From the NCBI RefSeq assembly GCF_014193655.1, contig NZ_JACHZQ010000001.1, positions 1,798,001 through 1,862,000 on the forward strand: 64,000 nt of DNA, given 5' to 3'. The position numbers were made by a program, and so were the translations under genes. The first letter of the stretch is position 1. Each line of letters starts with the position of its first letter. This document shows, one piece after another, positions 19,773-38,711 of the stretch. Under the pieces are notes generated by a model, which saw only the letters and a list, made by a program, of their open reading frames with translations, had not been told where the DNA came from and ran no database searches. The DNA comes from Rhizobium sp. BK313 (lineage in GTDB: Bacteria; Pseudomonadota; Alphaproteobacteria; Rhizobiales; Rhizobiaceae).

Positions 19773-19787
19773 TTGAGACTTCCTCTC

Positions 19788-20624
19788 TTACTTCTTGCGC
19801 TGATGGCGCGAACGCATAATCATCTTGTCGGTCGACTTGTTCGACCGCGTACGCTTGCCCTTGGTCGGCTTGCCCCACGGGGTCACCGGATGGCGACCAC
19901 CAGAGGTGCGGCCTTCACCACCGCCGTGCGGGTGGTCAACCGGGTTCATGACGACACCACGGTTGTGAGGCTTCTTACCGCGCCACCGCGAACGACCGGC
20001 CTTACCGTCATTGATGTTGCCGTGATCCGGGTTGGAAACGGCACCGATCGTTGCAAGGCAAGTGCCGTGAACGAGGCGCTGTTCGCCCGAGTTGAGGCGA
20101 AGGATTGCCATGCCCTGGTCGCGACCGACGAGCTGGGCGTAAGCGCCAGCCGAACGTGCGATCTGACCACCCTTGCCCGGCTTCATTTCCACGTTGTGGA
20201 TGATGGAGCCGACCGGGATGAACTGAAGCGGCATGGTGTTGCCCGGCTTCACGTCGACAGCCTTCTCAGAAGCGATGACCTTGTCACCGGAAGCGAGACG
20301 CTGCGGCGCAAGGATATAGGCCTGATCGCCGTCAGCATACTCCACCAGAGCGATGTATGCGGTGCGGTTCGGGTCGTATTCGATGCGCTCGACGGTTGCT
20401 TCGACGTCAAACTTGCGACGCTTGAAGTCCACCAGACGGTAGGTACGCTTGTGACCGCCGCCCTGGAACCGCACGGTGATGCGGCCGGTGTTGTTGCGGC
20501 CACCCTTCGAGGTCAGGCCTTCCGTCAGCGTCTTGACCGGCTTGCCCTTGTAGAGCGAAGAACGGTCCACGATGACCAGCTGTCGCTGGCTCGGGGTCGT
20601 CGGATTGAATGTTTTCAATGCCAT
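19788..20624 (-). CDS. rplB: 50S ribosomal protein L2
   Basis: 278 aa. The RNA-binding domain is followed by the C-terminal signature [20 protein letters not shown], including the histidine of the peptidyl transferase neighbourhood. L2 is needed for subunit joining. Confidence 0.98.
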   Translation of the reverse strand: MALKTFNPTTPSQRQLVIVDRSSLYKGKPVKTLTEGLTSKGGRNNTGRITVRFQGGGHKRTYRLVDFKRRKFDVEATVERIEYDPNRTAYIALVEYADGDQAYILAPQRLASGDKVIASEKAVDVKPGNTMPLQFIPVGSIIHNVEMKPGKGGQIARSAGAYAQLVGRDQGMAILRLNSGEQRLVHGTCLATIGAVSNPDHGNINDGKAGRSRWRGKKPHNRGVVMNPVDHPHGGGEGRTSGGRHPVTPWGKPTKGKRTRSNKSTDKMIMRSRHQRKK

Positions 20625-20635
20625 TTTCTTATTCC

Positions 20636-20929
20636 TCAGAGACCGGTGGAGACGTCGATCGACTGGCCTTCGGCGAGCGTCACGACTGCCTTCTTCACGT
20701 CCTTCTGCTTGCCGACGAGACCTTTGAACCGCTTGGTCTTGCCCTTGCGAAGCAGAGTGTTGACGGCCGTGACCTTGACGCCGAACAGCGCCTCGACGGC
20801 AGCCTTGATTTCTGGCTTCGTCGCGGTCTTGGCAACGTTGAAAACAACCTGGTTGTTATCCGAAACCAGCGTGGACTTTTCGGTGATCGCAGGAGAAACG
20901 ATCACATCGTAATGGCGAAGATCCGTCAC
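20636..20929 (-). CDS. rplW: 50S ribosomal protein L23
   Basis: 97 aa; [20 protein letters not shown] and [19 protein letters not shown] are the L23 core. It is the docking site for trigger factor and SRP at the tunnel exit. It overlaps rplD by four bases. Confidence 0.98.
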   Translation of the reverse strand: MTDLRHYDVIVSPAITEKSTLVSDNNQVVFNVAKTATKPEIKAAVEALFGVKVTAVNTLLRKGKTKRFKGLVGKQKDVKKAVVTLAEGQSIDVSTGL

Positions 20930-21546
20930 TTGAACCGCTCCTCTAGAGCTTCAACTGCAGCCTTGGACAGCACGAGCTTGCCGCGGCGCAGGATGTCGTA
21001 AACGTTGATGCCCTGAACCGGCAGAACATCGATATTCGGGATGTTCTGGGCTGCGAGCTTGAAGTTGCTATCGAGCTCGGCACCACCGATGAAGAGCGCG
21101 TTGGTCAGCCCCAGCGTCTCGAAAACACCGGCGAGAGCCTTGGTCTTGGCATCGGCTGCGACCAGGTTGTCGAGGACGATGACGTCTTCGGCCTTGATCT
21201 TGGCGGACAGAGCGTGACGCAGGCCGAGGGCGCGAACCTTCTTCGGCAGATCATGCTCGTGGCTGCGCACGACCGGGCCGTGAGCCTTACCGCCGCCGCG
21301 GAACTGCGGAGCACGAGCCGAATGGTGACGAGCGCGGCCCGTACCCTTCTGCTTGTACATCTTGGCGCCGGTGCGGGACACTTCAGCGCGGCCCTGGGCC
21401 TTGTGCGTGCCCTGCTGCTTCTTGGCGAGCTGCCAGCGAATGACGCGTGCGAGGATGTCCTCACGCGGCTCGAGGCCGAAAATCGCGTCAGAAAGGGAAA
21501 CCTTCCCAGCGTCTTTTCCCTCGAGGGTCTTGACGTTCAATTCCAT
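20926..21546 (-). CDS. rplD: 50S ribosomal protein L4
   Basis: 206 aa. The tunnel-lining loop ([20 protein letters not shown]) and the [11 protein letters not shown] region are standard. The frame is open upstream to 21606, but [16 protein letters not shown] at 21546 is the family start. In E. coli L4 autoregulates the S10 operon through an S10 leader; no such leader was recognised here. Confidence 0.98.
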   Translation of the reverse strand: MELNVKTLEGKDAGKVSLSDAIFGLEPREDILARVIRWQLAKKQQGTHKAQGRAEVSRTGAKMYKQKGTGRARHHSARAPQFRGGGKAHGPVVRSHEHDLPKKVRALGLRHALSAKIKAEDVIVLDNLVAADAKTKALAGVFETLGLTNALFIGGAELDSNFKLAAQNIPNIDVLPVQGINVYDILRRGKLVLSKAAVEALEERFK

Positions 21547-21559
21547 TGGTTTGGCTCCC

Positions 21560-22201
21560 TTACTTCGCTGCCGACTTGACGGCATCGCGCACGATGATCC
21601 AGGCACCCTTGGAGCCGGGAACTGCGCCCTTGACGAGGATCAGACCGCGATCTTCGTCGGTCGATACCACTTCGAGGTTCTGCGTCGTGACGCGCGTCTG
21701 GCCCATGTGACCAGCCATCTTCTTGTTCTTGAACACCTTGCCCGGATCCTGGCGCGAGCCCGTCGAACCGTGCGAGCGGTGTGAAACCGACACACCGTGC
21801 GTGGCACGCAGACCGCCGAAACCGTGGCGCTTGATGGCGCCGGCAAAGCCCTTACCGATCGTCGTGCCGGTCACGTCGACGAGCTGACCCGCCGTGAAGT
21901 GAGCTGCCTTAAGCTCGGTGCCGACTTCAAGCAAATTATCATCCGTGACACGGAATTCTACGAGCTTGGCCTTCGGCTCAACGCTGGCAACGGCAAAGTG
22001 ACCGCGCAGGGCCTTCGTCGTGTTCTTGACTTTCGCCTGGCCGGCACCGAGCTGAACTGCGGTGTAGCCATTCTTTTCAACTGTGCGCTGGGCCACGACC
22101 TGGCAGCCATCTAAACGCAATACGGTTACCGGGACATGCTCGCCGGCGTCGTTATAGACGCGGGTCATTCCCACCTTCTGTGCAATCACACCTGAACGCA
22201 T
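21560..22201 (-). CDS. rplC: 50S ribosomal protein L3
   Basis: 213 aa, start [20 protein letters not shown] at 22201 rather than six codons upstream. [20 protein letters not shown] and [20 protein letters not shown] are the conserved L3 finger reaching the peptidyl transferase centre. Confidence 0.98.
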   Translation of the reverse strand: MRSGVIAQKVGMTRVYNDAGEHVPVTVLRLDGCQVVAQRTVEKNGYTAVQLGAGQAKVKNTTKALRGHFAVASVEPKAKLVEFRVTDDNLLEVGTELKAAHFTAGQLVDVTGTTIGKGFAGAIKRHGFGGLRATHGVSVSHRSHGSTGSRQDPGKVFKNKKMAGHMGQTRVTTQNLEVVSTDEDRGLILVKGAVPGSKGAWIIVRDAVKSAAK

Positions 22202-22240
22202 CGGTTCAATCCTTCTCACTCAGCTCGAGAACCGGAGGTC

Positions 22241-22549
22241 TCAGAGCTTGATCTCAACATCGACACCGGCGGCGAGATCGAGCTTCATCAGCGCGTCCAC
22301 CGTCTGCGGGGTCGGGTCAACGATATCGAGAAGGCGCTTGTGCGTGCGCATCTCGAACTGCTCGCGGCTCTTCTTGTCGATGTGCGGGGACCGGTTAACC
22401 GTGAACTTCTCGATGCGGGTCGGAAGCGGAACGGGGCCCCGGACGCTAGCACCGGTGCGCTTAGCCGTCGATACGATCTCGCGCGTGGAAGCGTCGAGAA
22501 TCCGGTGATCGAACGCCTTAAGGCGGATGCGGATATTCTGGCCGTTCAT
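22241..22549 (-). CDS. rpsJ: 30S ribosomal protein S10 (NusE)
   Basis: 102 aa, [19 protein letters not shown] at the start and [20 protein letters not shown] in the middle. S10 also acts in transcription antitermination with NusB. First gene of the S10 operon, 159 bases after tuf; that gap has a small hairpin (22648-22669, 8-bp stem, no U-run). Confidence 0.98.
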   Translation of the reverse strand: MNGQNIRIRLKAFDHRILDASTREIVSTAKRTGASVRGPVPLPTRIEKFTVNRSPHIDKKSREQFEMRTHKRLLDIVDPTPQTVDALMKLDLAAGVDVEIKL

Positions 22550-22708
22550 TCGACTTTATCCTTGTGTCTGTTATCCGCGTGCCTCTCTAAGAGACACGTC
22601 TTTACCTTTAGTTACGCGAGGCGGGCCACCGGTTTCAAAGATCGAGAGGGACACCCAACTCGGTGTCCCCATGCTTTATCTCCGGGCTTTGGCCCAGCCG
22701 CTTATTAC

Positions 22709-23884
22709 TTACTCGACGATGCTTGCGACGATACCGGCGCCGACGGTGCGGCCGCCTTCGCGGATAGCGAAGCGCAGCTTTTCTTCCATCGCGATCGGAA
22801 CGATCAGCTCGACGTCAACCGTGATGTTGTCGCCAGGCATAACCATTTCCGTGCCTTCCGGAAGCGTCACGATGCCCGTAACGTCCGTCGTGCGGAAGTA
22901 GAACTGCGGACGGTAGTTCGTGAAGAACGGCGTATGACGGCCACCCTCTTCCTTCGTCAGGATGTAGGCTTCCGCCTTGAACTTCTTGTGCGGCTTGACA
23001 GTGCCCGGCTTGGCAAGGATCTGGCCACGCTCGACGCCGTCACGGTTCACACCGCGGATCAGCGCGCCGATGTTGTCGCCGGCCTGGCCCTGATCGAGCA
23101 GCTTGCGGAACATTTCAACGCCGGTCACCGTCGTCTTCGACGTCGGACGAATGCCGACGATTTCGACTTCTTCACCAACCTTGACAATGCCACGCTCGAC
23201 GCGGCCCGTCACAACCGTACCACGGCCGGAGATCGAGAACACGTCTTCGATCGGCATCAGGAACGGCTGGTCGATCGGACGCTCAGGCGTCGGGATGTAG
23301 GCGTCAACCGCTGCCATCAGCTCGCGGATCGCATCTTCACCGATCTTCTTGTCCGAATCTTCCAGAGCAGCAAGCGCCGAACCCTTGACAACCGGGATGT
23401 CATCGCCCGGGAAGTCGTAGGACGACAGAAGCTCGCGCACTTCCAGCTCGACAAGCTCGAGAAGCTCGGCGTCGTCAACCTGGTCGACCTTGTTCAGGAA
23501 CACAACGATCGCCGGAACGCCGACCTGGCGCGCCAGCAGGATGTGTTCGCGCGTCTGCGGCATCGGGCCGTCAGCAGCCGAGCAAACCAGGATCGCACCG
23601 TCCATCTGTGCCGCACCCGTGATCATGTTCTTCACATAGTCAGCGTGGCCGGGGCAGTCGACGTGCGCATAGTGACGTGCTGCTGTCTCATATTCAACGT
23701 GCGCCGTCGAAATCGTGATACCGCGCGCCTTTTCTTCCGGAGCCGCGTCGATCTGGTCATACGCCTTGAACTCACCGAAGTACTTCGTGATCGCTGCCGT
23801 CAGAGACGTCTTGCCGTGGTCAACGTGGCCGATCGTGCCGATGTTAACGTGCGGCTTATTGCGCTCAAACTTACTCTTTGCCAT
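22709..23884 (-). CDS. tuf: elongation factor Tu, copy 1
   Basis: 391 aa GTPase that delivers aminoacyl-tRNA to the ribosome. P-loop GHVDHGKT at about residue 19, switch [10 protein letters not shown] near 80 and NKVDQ near 135 are intact, as is the terminal [15 protein letters not shown]. It lies in the str operon 67 bases after fusA. The coding sequence matches the second copy at 44668-45843 from start to stop codon, with flanks that differ. Confidence 0.99.
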   Translation of the reverse strand: MAKSKFERNKPHVNIGTIGHVDHGKTSLTAAITKYFGEFKAYDQIDAAPEEKARGITISTAHVEYETAARHYAHVDCPGHADYVKNMITGAAQMDGAILVCSAADGPMPQTREHILLARQVGVPAIVVFLNKVDQVDDAELLELVELEVRELLSSYDFPGDDIPVVKGSALAALEDSDKKIGEDAIRELMAAVDAYIPTPERPIDQPFLMPIEDVFSISGRGTVVTGRVERGIVKVGEEVEIVGIRPTSKTTVTGVEMFRKLLDQGQAGDNIGALIRGVNRDGVERGQILAKPGTVKPHKKFKAEAYILTKEEGGRHTPFFTNYRPQFYFRTTDVTGIVTLPEGTEMVMPGDNITVDVELIVPIAMEEKLRFAIREGGRTVGAGIVASIVE

Positions 23885-23942
23885 TTTCGGCTCTCCGTTT
23901 TTCTTGTCCCCGAAGGGATCGATTCTTGTTATCGGTCAATTG

Positions 23943-23970
23943 GTATTCCGGTCACTTCTGACCGGAATAC
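23943..23970 (-). promoter_or_regulatory. 12-bp hairpin across the fusA stop codon
   Basis: GTATTCCGGTCA and TGACCGGAATAC form a perfect 12-bp stem with a four-base loop. The fusA stop codon (TGA, 23954-23952) is inside it, so the last codons of fusA make one arm. There is no U-run, so this is more like a stabilising or processing hairpin between fusA and tuf than a terminator. Confidence 0.55.
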
Positions 23971-26051
23971 TTTGCCTGGATTTCCTGTGCGACATTCGAC
24001 GGGACCGGCGAATAATGATCGAAGGTCATCGTGTACTGCGCGCGGCCCTGAGACATGGAGCGCAGGTTGTCGACGTATTTGAACATGTTTGCCAGCGGGA
24101 CGTTCGCATTGATGACAACAGCGATACCGCGGCTTTCCTGGCCTTGGATCTGGCCACGACGCGAGTTCAGGTCGCCGATGACGTCGCCGACGTAATCTTC
24201 CGGCGTCACGACTTCGACCTTCATCATCGGCTCGAGGAGCTGGGCACCAGCTTCACGCGCTGCTTCACGGAAGCAGGCGCGGGAGGCGATTTCGAAGGCC
24301 AGAACCGAAGAGTCAACATCGTGGAAGGCACCGTCGATCAGCGTCGCCTTGACGCCGAGCATCGGGAAGCCAGCCAGCGGGCCCGAAGACAGAACGCTTT
24401 CGATGCCCTTCTGAACGCCCGGGATGTATTCCTTCGGAACAGAACCGCCGACAATCTTGGACTCGAACTTGAAATCGTCGCCTTCCGGGTTCGGTTCGAA
24501 CACGATCTTGACGCGAGCGAACTGACCGGTACCACCCGACTGCTTCTTGTGCGTGTAGTCCTTCTCGGTCTGGCGAGTGATAGTCTCGCGGTAAGCAACC
24601 TGCGGCGCACCGACGGTAGCTTCGACCTTGAATTCACGACGCATGCGGTCGACGATGATGTCGAGGTGAAGTTCACCCATGCCGGCGATGATCGTCTGAC
24701 CCGATTCCTGGTCCGTCTTCACGCGGAAGGACGGATCTTCTGCAGCCAGGCGGTTGAGCGCGAGGCCCATCTTTTCCTGGTCGCCCTTGGTCTTCGGCTC
24801 GATCGCGATCTGAATAACCGGCTCCGGGAATTCCATACGCTCGAGGATAACCGGCTTCAGCGGATCGCAGAGCGTATCGCCAGTGGTGGTTTCCTTGAGG
24901 CCAGCCAGAGCAACGATGTCGCCGGCGAAGGCTTCTTCGATGTCTTCACGCGAGTTCGAGTGCATCTGCAGCATGCGGCCGACACGCTCGCGCTTGTCCT
25001 TGACCGTGTTCATGACCGATACGCCCTTTTCGAGCTTACCGGAGTAGATACGGGCGAAGGTCAGCGAACCGACGAAGGGGTCGTTCATGATCTTGAACGC
25101 CAGCATGGACAACGGCTCGTTGTCGTCGGCATGACGTTCAATCTCGGCGTCGGTCTTGAAATCGATGCCCTTGATCGCCGGAATGTCGAGCGGCGACGGC
25201 AGGTAGTCGACAACGGCGTCGAGCAGCGGCTGAACACCCTTGTTCTTGAAGGCAGTGCCGCAGAACATCGGATGGAACTTGACGTCGATGGTGCCGCGAC
25301 GGACGAGCGCGCGAATCTGATCGTTGTCCGGCAGGTTACCTTCGAGGTAGGCTTCAGTCGCGGCTTCGTCGATCTCGACAACCGTCTCGATCAGCTTTTC
25401 GCGATATTCTTCAGCCTTGGCCTTCATGTCTTCCGGGATTTCGACGACGTCCCACTGAGCGCCGAGCGACTCGTCGCGCCAGATGAGAGCATTCATCTCG
25501 ATCAGGTCGATGACGCCCTTGAATTCGGTTTCGGCACCGATCGGCAGCTGCATGACGACAGCGGTGGCGCCGAGGCGGGTCTTGATCATTTCGACCGAGC
25601 GATAGAAGTCAGCGCCGGTCTTGTCCATCTTGTTGCAGAAGATCATGCGCGGAACATGATACTTCTCAGCCTGACGCCAGACGGTTTCCGTCTGCGGCTC
25701 AACACCGGCGTTGGCATCGAGCAGCGCAATAGCGCCGTCGAGAACGCGCAGCGAACGCTCGACTTCGATGGTGAAGTCTACGTGGCCGGGGGTGTCAATG
25801 ATGTTGAAGCGGCGGGTCTTGCCGTCGCGGCCCTTCCAGTAGGTCGTGGTGGCAGCAGAGGTGATCGTGATGCCACGCTCCTGCTCCTGCTCCATCCAGT
25901 CCATGGTGGCTGCGCCGTCGTGGACTTCGCCGATCTTGTGCGACTTGCCGGTGTAATAAAGAATACGCTCGGTCGTCGTGGTCTTGCCGGCGTCGATGTG
26001 CGCCATGATACCGAAATTGCGGTAGTCTTCGATTTTATATTCGCGAGCCAT
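23952..26051 (-). CDS. fusA: elongation factor G
   Basis: 699 aa GTPase for translocation and, with RRF, ribosome recycling. [15 protein letters not shown] (P-loop, about residue 17), DTPGHVDF (near 88) and NKMDK (near 142) are intact. Domains II-V follow, with [14 protein letters not shown] in domain III and the C-terminal [20 protein letters not shown] in domain V. Length is normal. Part of rpsL-rpsG-fusA-tuf. Confidence 0.99.
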   Translation of the reverse strand: MAREYKIEDYRNFGIMAHIDAGKTTTTERILYYTGKSHKIGEVHDGAATMDWMEQEQERGITITSAATTTYWKGRDGKTRRFNIIDTPGHVDFTIEVERSLRVLDGAIALLDANAGVEPQTETVWRQAEKYHVPRMIFCNKMDKTGADFYRSVEMIKTRLGATAVVMQLPIGAETEFKGVIDLIEMNALIWRDESLGAQWDVVEIPEDMKAKAEEYREKLIETVVEIDEAATEAYLEGNLPDNDQIRALVRRGTIDVKFHPMFCGTAFKNKGVQPLLDAVVDYLPSPLDIPAIKGIDFKTDAEIERHADDNEPLSMLAFKIMNDPFVGSLTFARIYSGKLEKGVSVMNTVKDKRERVGRMLQMHSNSREDIEEAFAGDIVALAGLKETTTGDTLCDPLKPVILERMEFPEPVIQIAIEPKTKGDQEKMGLALNRLAAEDPSFRVKTDQESGQTIIAGMGELHLDIIVDRMRREFKVEATVGAPQVAYRETITRQTEKDYTHKKQSGGTGQFARVKIVFEPNPEGDDFKFESKIVGGSVPKEYIPGVQKGIESVLSSGPLAGFPMLGVKATLIDGAFHDVDSSVLAFEIASRACFREAAREAGAQLLEPMMKVEVVTPEDYVGDVIGDLNSRRGQIQGQESRGIAVVINANVPLANMFKYVDNLRSMSQGRAQYTMTFDHYSPVPSNVAQEIQAKYSGQK

Positions 26052-26081
26052 AGTGGACTGCCTTTCGGAAACCGTTCGGGA

Positions 26082-26552
26082 TTACCAGCGATAATGCGAG
26101 AACGCACGGTTGGCGTCAGCCATCTTGTGCGTGTCTTCGCGCTTCTTGACGGCAGAGCCGCGGTTGTTGGAGGCATCAAGAAGTTCGCCGCAGAGACGGT
26201 CGACCATGGTGGTTTCGTTGCGCTTGCGGGCAGCAGCGATCAGCCAGCGAATGGCAAGAGCCTGACGGCGCTCGGGACGAACGTCGACCGGAACCTGGTA
26301 CGTAGCACCACCGACGCGGCGCGAACGGACTTCAACGTGCGGAGCGATGTTATCCAAAGCCTGATGGAACACGCCGAGCGGTTCCTGCTTTGCCTTGCCC
26401 TGCACGGCGTCAAATGCGCCGTATACGATGTTTTCAGCTACGGACTTCTTGCCGTCCAGCATGATGGCATTCATGAACTTCGTGACGACCAGATCGCCGA
26501 ACTTCGGGTCCGGATTGATCTCGCGCTTTTCTGCTCTGTGACGTCGGGACAT
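26082..26552 (-). CDS. rpsG: 30S ribosomal protein S7
   Basis: 156 aa, [20 protein letters not shown] at the start and [20 protein letters not shown] near the end. S7 nucleates assembly of the 30S head and in E. coli autoregulates the str operon. Seventy-seven bases after rpsL. Confidence 0.98.
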   Translation of the reverse strand: MSRRHRAEKREINPDPKFGDLVVTKFMNAIMLDGKKSVAENIVYGAFDAVQGKAKQEPLGVFHQALDNIAPHVEVRSRRVGGATYQVPVDVRPERRQALAIRWLIAAARKRNETTMVDRLCGELLDASNNRGSAVKKREDTHKMADANRAFSHYRW

Positions 26553-26629
26553 ACTTCTCGTCTCTCAACTGTTAGCGGCGCTTTACAACGCGGAGAACCT
26601 CGCGCAGCGCCGGATTATCTAAAACCGAA

Positions 26630-27001
26630 TTACTTCGGACGCTTTGCACCATACTTGGAACGGCGCTGCTTGCGGTTCTTGACACCCTGGGTATCGAGAA
26701 CGCCGCGGATGATGTGGTAGCGAACACCCGGAAGGTCCTTAACGCGGCCGCCACGGATCATGACGACAGAGTGTTCCTGAAGGTTATGGCCTTCACCCGG
26801 GATGTAACCAATGACTTCGAAGCCGTTGGTCAGGCGGATCTTTGCGACCTTACGCAGAGCCGAGTTCGGCTTCTTCGGCGTCGTCGTGTAGACGCGGGTG
26901 CAAACACCGCGCTTCTGCGGGTTCTCCTGAAGAGCGGGAACCTTGTTACGCTTTACCTGCGCCTGGCGAGGCTTGCGGATCAGCTGGTTTACGGTAGGCA
27001 T
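26630..27001 (-). CDS. rpsL: 30S ribosomal protein S12
   Basis: 123 aa. The decoding-centre loops [20 protein letters not shown] and [17 protein letters not shown] keep both lysines whose replacement gives streptomycin resistance, so the gene looks drug-sensitive in type. First gene of the whole superoperon; a promoter must lie in the 507-base region upstream. Confidence 0.98.
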
Positions 27002-27508
27002 TCAACCATCCCTTGTAAATCTATCTCGACACCCTTGCGGGCTTAACTCTCGCCGTCTCCGGCAACGACGCACGTTCGTCTCAATGCGCAAAACGTGGCC
27101 CGATCCGCTTTCGCAGATGGACCACAAAAAAGCAGAGGACGCAGTAAACCGCGTCTTGCGTGCAGCATTCGTGTCTTCAACGTGCGTTTAGAACCTTGTT
27201 TGAGGTGAACTCCAGAGCGCGTCGCTCCGAACAGCCATGCCTCACATGGGTCCTGATGGCGGCGGTACTACTGGTTTCCCGCAGGTTCGTCAAGGCCGGT
27301 TAAGAAATTATCTTTGTCACAAAGCCCGAAAAGGCAGGGCAAACCAGCCGTTTGGCGCCTGAAACAAGGAAATGACATCGCCCCGGCAAGATAGACTTGG
27401 GTATTTCGTTAAAATCCCTATAAGGAATCACAGAAAGACAGTTTCACCTGACGGCGGCGGCAATTCAAGGAATCGCCCGGCCGAATCGACGCTACCGAAG
27501 GAAGGCCT
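27002..27508. other. 507-bp divergent intergenic region upstream of rpsL
   Basis: No gene is apparent. It carries the start of the minus-strand ribosomal operon and of the plus-strand 97-aa gene. A candidate minus-strand promoter is noted separately. Two AT-richer patches, around 27300-27325 and 27395-27425, may be further promoter regions. No tRNA or recognised riboswitch was found. Confidence 0.6.
27265..27294 (-). promoter_or_regulatory. candidate sigma-70 promoter for rpsL operon
   Basis: On the minus strand CTTGAC (27294-27289) is followed after 18 bases by TAGTAC (27270-27265). CTTGAC is the favoured rhizobial -35; the -10 is a moderate match. It would give a leader of about 255 bases. 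Other promoters in the region cannot be excluded. Confidence 0.35.
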
Positions 27509-27802
27509 ATGATCACCGTGCCAGACAACGACAACAATTTCGACGGCCCCATGGTCTTCATCATCATCGGCAAGGGGTATGAGACCGACGGCAGCGAGGG
27601 CATTGACCTGCATGTCATGCTGAAGGCGCCGGACGACGACACTGCCGTGCGCGAAGCGCTGAACGCCCTTGCGGAGGAAGGCTTCATCGAGGCCGATCTC
27701 GATCAGATCGGCATGCTGACCGACGTACCGGACGAGGAACCGCACGCCTCGGCCTATCAAGGCGCGCTGGAAGGCGAAGTGGCGATCATACGCTTCCGCT
27801 GA
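27509..27802 (+). CDS. small acidic protein of unknown function
   Basis: 97 aa, strongly acidic (many Asp/Glu, few Lys), no signal peptide or membrane segment. The start is convincing: AAGGAAGG five bases before ATG. The pattern MVFIIIGKGYETDGSEGIDL followed by an Ala-rich helix and EVAIIRFR at the end suggests a small alpha/beta domain, possibly a protein-binding module. I do not recognise a family. It is alone on the plus strand between the two minus-strand expression operons and ends before a bidirectional terminator shared with rpoC. Confidence 0.75.
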   Translation: MITVPDNDNNFDGPMVFIIIGKGYETDGSEGIDLHVMLKAPDDDTAVREALNALAEEGFIEADLDQIGMLTDVPDEEPHASAYQGALEGEVAIIRFR

Positions 27803-27853
27803 ATACCGCCGCACAAAACCGCAGCGGTCGCCCTCCCCTTTACATATGCATGC

Positions 27854-27895
27854 AAAAAGAAACCGCCCGGATCGCTCCGGGCGGTTTTGATTTTA
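27854..27895. terminator. bidirectional terminator, 97-aa gene / rpoC
   Basis: A 12-bp perfect stem (AAACCGCCCGGA / TCCGGGCGGTTT, TCGC loop) has TTTTGATTTT on the plus side and TTTCTTTTTG on the minus side. It can serve both converging genes. Confidence 0.9.
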
Positions 27896-27912
27896 GCTGA
27901 ACCTCCAGCCGC

Positions 27913-32124
<4,212 letters not shown>

Positions 32125-32313
32125 GCCTGTCTCCTTTAGGGGCGAAACGCCCTCGACATGCGATCAGTGCCGGCAAATTCCCGGGAACCGGACTGACGCC
32201 TTAAAACGACAATAACCGCAGAATGCGGCGAAATCGTCCCTGCCTGCGCTACACGAAATCGTGCGCCGGCGGGAACGGTGCGCGCTGACGGTCAGCGCGC
32301 ACCCTATCGGCTA

Positions 32314-36456
<4,143 letters not shown>

Positions 36457-36619
36457 CGTCGCTCCTTTAAAATCCTGCACCCGGGCCTACAACGGATGGG
36501 AACCGCTGGCCAGGCGATCCCATCAATCAATGAGTAGTTCAATCTCGTCTAACTAACCGAAAACCGCTCGGCACGGATTGCGTCGCGGTTCGGTCTGAGA
36601 CCATCCTCTTGAAGAACCC

Positions 36620-36658
36620 ATTACCCAAAAGCCGTTTTGCCCGCGGCTTTTGGGTAAT
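36620..36658 (-). promoter_or_regulatory. 15-bp hairpin in the rplL-rpoB spacer
   Basis: ATTACCCAAAAGCCG and CGGCTTTTGGGTAAT form a perfect 15-bp stem with a nine-base loop. No U-run follows. In E. coli the same spacer has an RNase III processing site, and this long stem is a plausible counterpart. Confidence 0.6.
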
Positions 36659-36667
36659 TTGTTCAGA

Positions 36668-36704
36668 AAAACGGCAAATGGGAGGCGGCAACATGCCACC
36701 TCCC
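36668..36704 (-). terminator. attenuator-like hairpin after rplL
   Basis: Fifteen bases after the rplL stop, minus-strand RNA forms an 11-bp stem (GGGAGGUGGCA with UGCCGCCUCCC, one U-G, loop of three). AUUUGCCGUUUUU follows. The displaced U-run suggests partial termination, as in the known rplL-rpoB attenuator of E. coli, which lowers rpoBC expression relative to the ribosomal proteins. Confidence 0.6.
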
Positions 36705-36719
36705 AAAGCAATTTCAAGC

Positions 36720-37097
36720 TTACTTGACGTCGGCCTTTGCGCCAGCGTCTTCAAGCTTCTTCTTGATGTCAGCGGCTTCAGCCTTGGAAACAGCTTCCTT
36801 GACAGCCTTCGGAGCGGCTTCGACCAGATCCTTAGCTTCCTTGAGGCCGAGGCCGGTGATGGCGCGGACTTCCTTGATGACGTTGATCTTGTTGGCGCCA
36901 GCCTCCGTGAGGATGACGTCGAACTCGGTCTTTTCTTCTTCAACGACAGCAGCAACAGCAGCACCGCCAGCAGCAGCAACAGCTACCGGAGCAGCGGCGG
37001 AAACGCCCCACTTTTCTTCGAGAAGCTTGGACAGTTCTGCGGCTTCGAGAACGGTCAGCGAGGAGAGGTCGTCTACGATCTTTGCGAGATCAGCCAT
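36720..37097 (-). CDS. rplL: 50S ribosomal protein L7/L12
   Basis: 125 aa. N-terminal dimer domain ([20 protein letters not shown]), Ala-rich hinge (about 35-55) and C-terminal factor-binding domain ([35 protein letters not shown]). Forms the mobile stalk with L10. Fifty-eight bases after rplJ. Confidence 0.98.
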   Translation of the reverse strand: MADLAKIVDDLSSLTVLEAAELSKLLEEKWGVSAAAPVAVAAAGGAAVAAVVEEEKTEFDVILTEAGANKINVIKEVRAITGLGLKEAKDLVEAAPKAVKEAVSKAEAADIKKKLEDAGAKADVK

Positions 37098-37155
37098 TTT
37101 TGTAGTTCCTTTTGTTCGGTTCGAACTGGTTGATTATGAACAGCGAAAAACCGCC

Positions 37156-37674
37156 TTACGCGGCTTCGTCCTTCTTGGCGTAGGCCGAGAACACACGAGC
37201 AAGCTGGCTTGCCGGTGCTGCAACAACACCTGCGATGCGGGTAGCCGGCGTCTGGATCATGCCCAGCAGCTTCGCACGCAGCTCGTCGAGCGAAGGCAGG
37301 GTCGCGAGCGACTTGACACCTTCGGCGTTGAGCGTTGTTGTTCCCATGGCGCCGCCCAAAACAACGATCTTGTCGTTGCCCTTGGCGAAATCCACGACGA
37401 CCTTCGGAGCGGTAATCGGATCGGTGCTGTATGCGATCAGCGTCTGACCCGTGAAGAGATCAGAAATCCCTTCCGCATCCGTGCCCTGAAGAGCAATCTT
37501 GGCCAGGCGGTTCTTCGCGACTTTGACGGTGCCGCCAGCAGCGCGCATCTTGGAACGAAAATCGTTCATCTGTGCGACTGTGGCACCAGCATAGTGGGCC
37601 ACGACAACCGAGCCCGAAGCCTTGAAGACTTCGTTCAGTTCCGTGACGAATTCGCGTTTTTCCGCTCTTTCCAC
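37156..37674 (-). CDS. rplJ: 50S ribosomal protein L10
   Basis: 172 aa. [20 protein letters not shown] begins with a GTG codon at 37674, eight bases after GGAG. The C-terminal helix ([20 protein letters not shown] ...) anchors L7/L12 dimers. It is preceded by a 334-base structured leader, the expected target of autoregulation by the L10-L12 complex. Confidence 0.97.
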   Translation of the reverse strand: MERAEKREFVTELNEVFKASGSVVVAHYAGATVAQMNDFRSKMRAAGGTVKVAKNRLAKIALQGTDAEGISDLFTGQTLIAYSTDPITAPKVVVDFAKGNDKIVVLGGAMGTTTLNAEGVKSLATLPSLDELRAKLLGMIQTPATRIAGVVAAPASQLARVFSAYAKKDEAA

Positions 37675-38008
37675 TGCTTTTCTCCAGTTGACAGGACCGC
37701 AATAGACGGACCTGCCGGGGTTGCCTTTTGCCTCCTGGGATCAGGTAAGAGATCCCAAGCGACGCTTGAGGATCCTGTCCCCTCGCGCTCGAGCCCGAAG
37801 GCTCAAAGGCACAAGGCATCCAAGGCTCGAACCGAGTTCATCGAAGCAGAACTTCTTCAAAATTCGGGTCTTACCCGTCTCATGCAGGCAAAGTGATTAA
37901 GGTCTCAACCACCTGCAATCTCGGACAGGAATTCCGGATTTCTCCGGATATCCCGGCCTCGAAAGGCCAGGAATTCTTAAATGCCGGGCATGACACCCGG
38001 CAAAATCA
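37675..38008 (-). promoter_or_regulatory. rplJ leader, candidate L10 leader RNA
   Basis: This 334-base non-coding stretch separates rplA and rplJ. On the minus strand it has a GCCGGG/CCCGGC stem right after the rplA stop, GGCCT-TTCG-AGGCC, a GAATTCC ... GGAATTCC long-range pair enclosing it, and nearer the gene GAGCC-UUCG-GGCUC and a GATCC...GGGATC region. Such rplJ leaders bind L10-L12 and repress translation in many bacteria. The position and folding fit, but I could not align it to the L10 leader model. Confidence 0.55.
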
Positions 38009-38707
38009 TCAGGCGGTCGGAGCCGTAACCGACGACGGCTCGATCTTGACGCCTGGGCCCATGGTCGAAGAGATGGCTACGCGCTTGACGTAGTTGCCCT
38101 TTGCACCAGCCGGCTTCGCCTTGATGACGGCATCAGCGAAGGCGCGGATGTTTTCTTCCAGAGCCTTGGCGTCGAACGAAGCCTTGCCGATGCCGGCATG
38201 GACGATACCAGCCTTCTCGACGCGGAACTCGACAGCGCCGCCCTTGGATGCCTTGACAGCACCAGTGACGTCCATGGTGACCGTACCGACCTTCGGGTTC
38301 GGCATCATGCCGCGCGGGCCGAGAACCTTACCGAGACGGCCGACGAGCGGCATCATGTCCGGGGTCGCGATACAACGATCGAAGTCGATCTTGCCGCCCT
38401 GAACGATTTCAACCAGGTCTTCGGCACCGACGATGTCAGCACCGGCAGCCTTGGCTTCGTCAGCCTTGGCGCCACGAGCGAAAACGGCAACACGAACCGT
38501 ACGGCCGGTGCCGTTCGGCAGATTGACGACGCCACGAACCATCTGGTCGGCGTGACGCGGATCGACGCCGAGGTTCATGGAGATTTCAACGGTTTCATCG
38601 AACTTGGCGACAGCCCGTTCTTTGACCATACCGATAGCCAGGCCCAGTGCGTAGAGCTTGGTGGGATCAACGCCTTCGCGGATCTTCTGAATACGCTTTG
38701 CAACCAT
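38009..38707 (-). CDS. rplA: 50S ribosomal protein L1
   Basis: 232 aa. [20 protein letters not shown] at the start, [20 protein letters not shown] and [13 protein letters not shown] in the middle. L1 forms the mobile E-site stalk and represses its own operon in other bacteria. Four bases after rplK. Confidence 0.98.
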   Translation of the reverse strand: MVAKRIQKIREGVDPTKLYALGLAIGMVKERAVAKFDETVEISMNLGVDPRHADQMVRGVVNLPNGTGRTVRVAVFARGAKADEAKAAGADIVGAEDLVEIVQGGKIDFDRCIATPDMMPLVGRLGKVLGPRGMMPNPKVGTVTMDVTGAVKASKGGAVEFRVEKAGIVHAGIGKASFDAKALEENIRAFADAVIKAKPAGAKGNYVKRVAISSTMGPGVKIEPSSVTAPTA

Positions 38708-38711
38708 GATC

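Noticed and set aside
22648..22669. 8-bp hairpin between tuf and rpsJ as a terminator
   Set aside because: No U-run after it on the minus strand and stem is short.
23715..26720. 1001-codon plus-strand frame opposite fusA
   Set aside because: Shadow of a highly biased GC-rich gene; no domain features; EF-G and tuf on the other strand are certain.
26630..27001. Streptomycin or rifampicin resistance changes in rpsL or rpoB
   Set aside because: Both rpsL lysine loops and the rpoB rifampicin region read as wild type.
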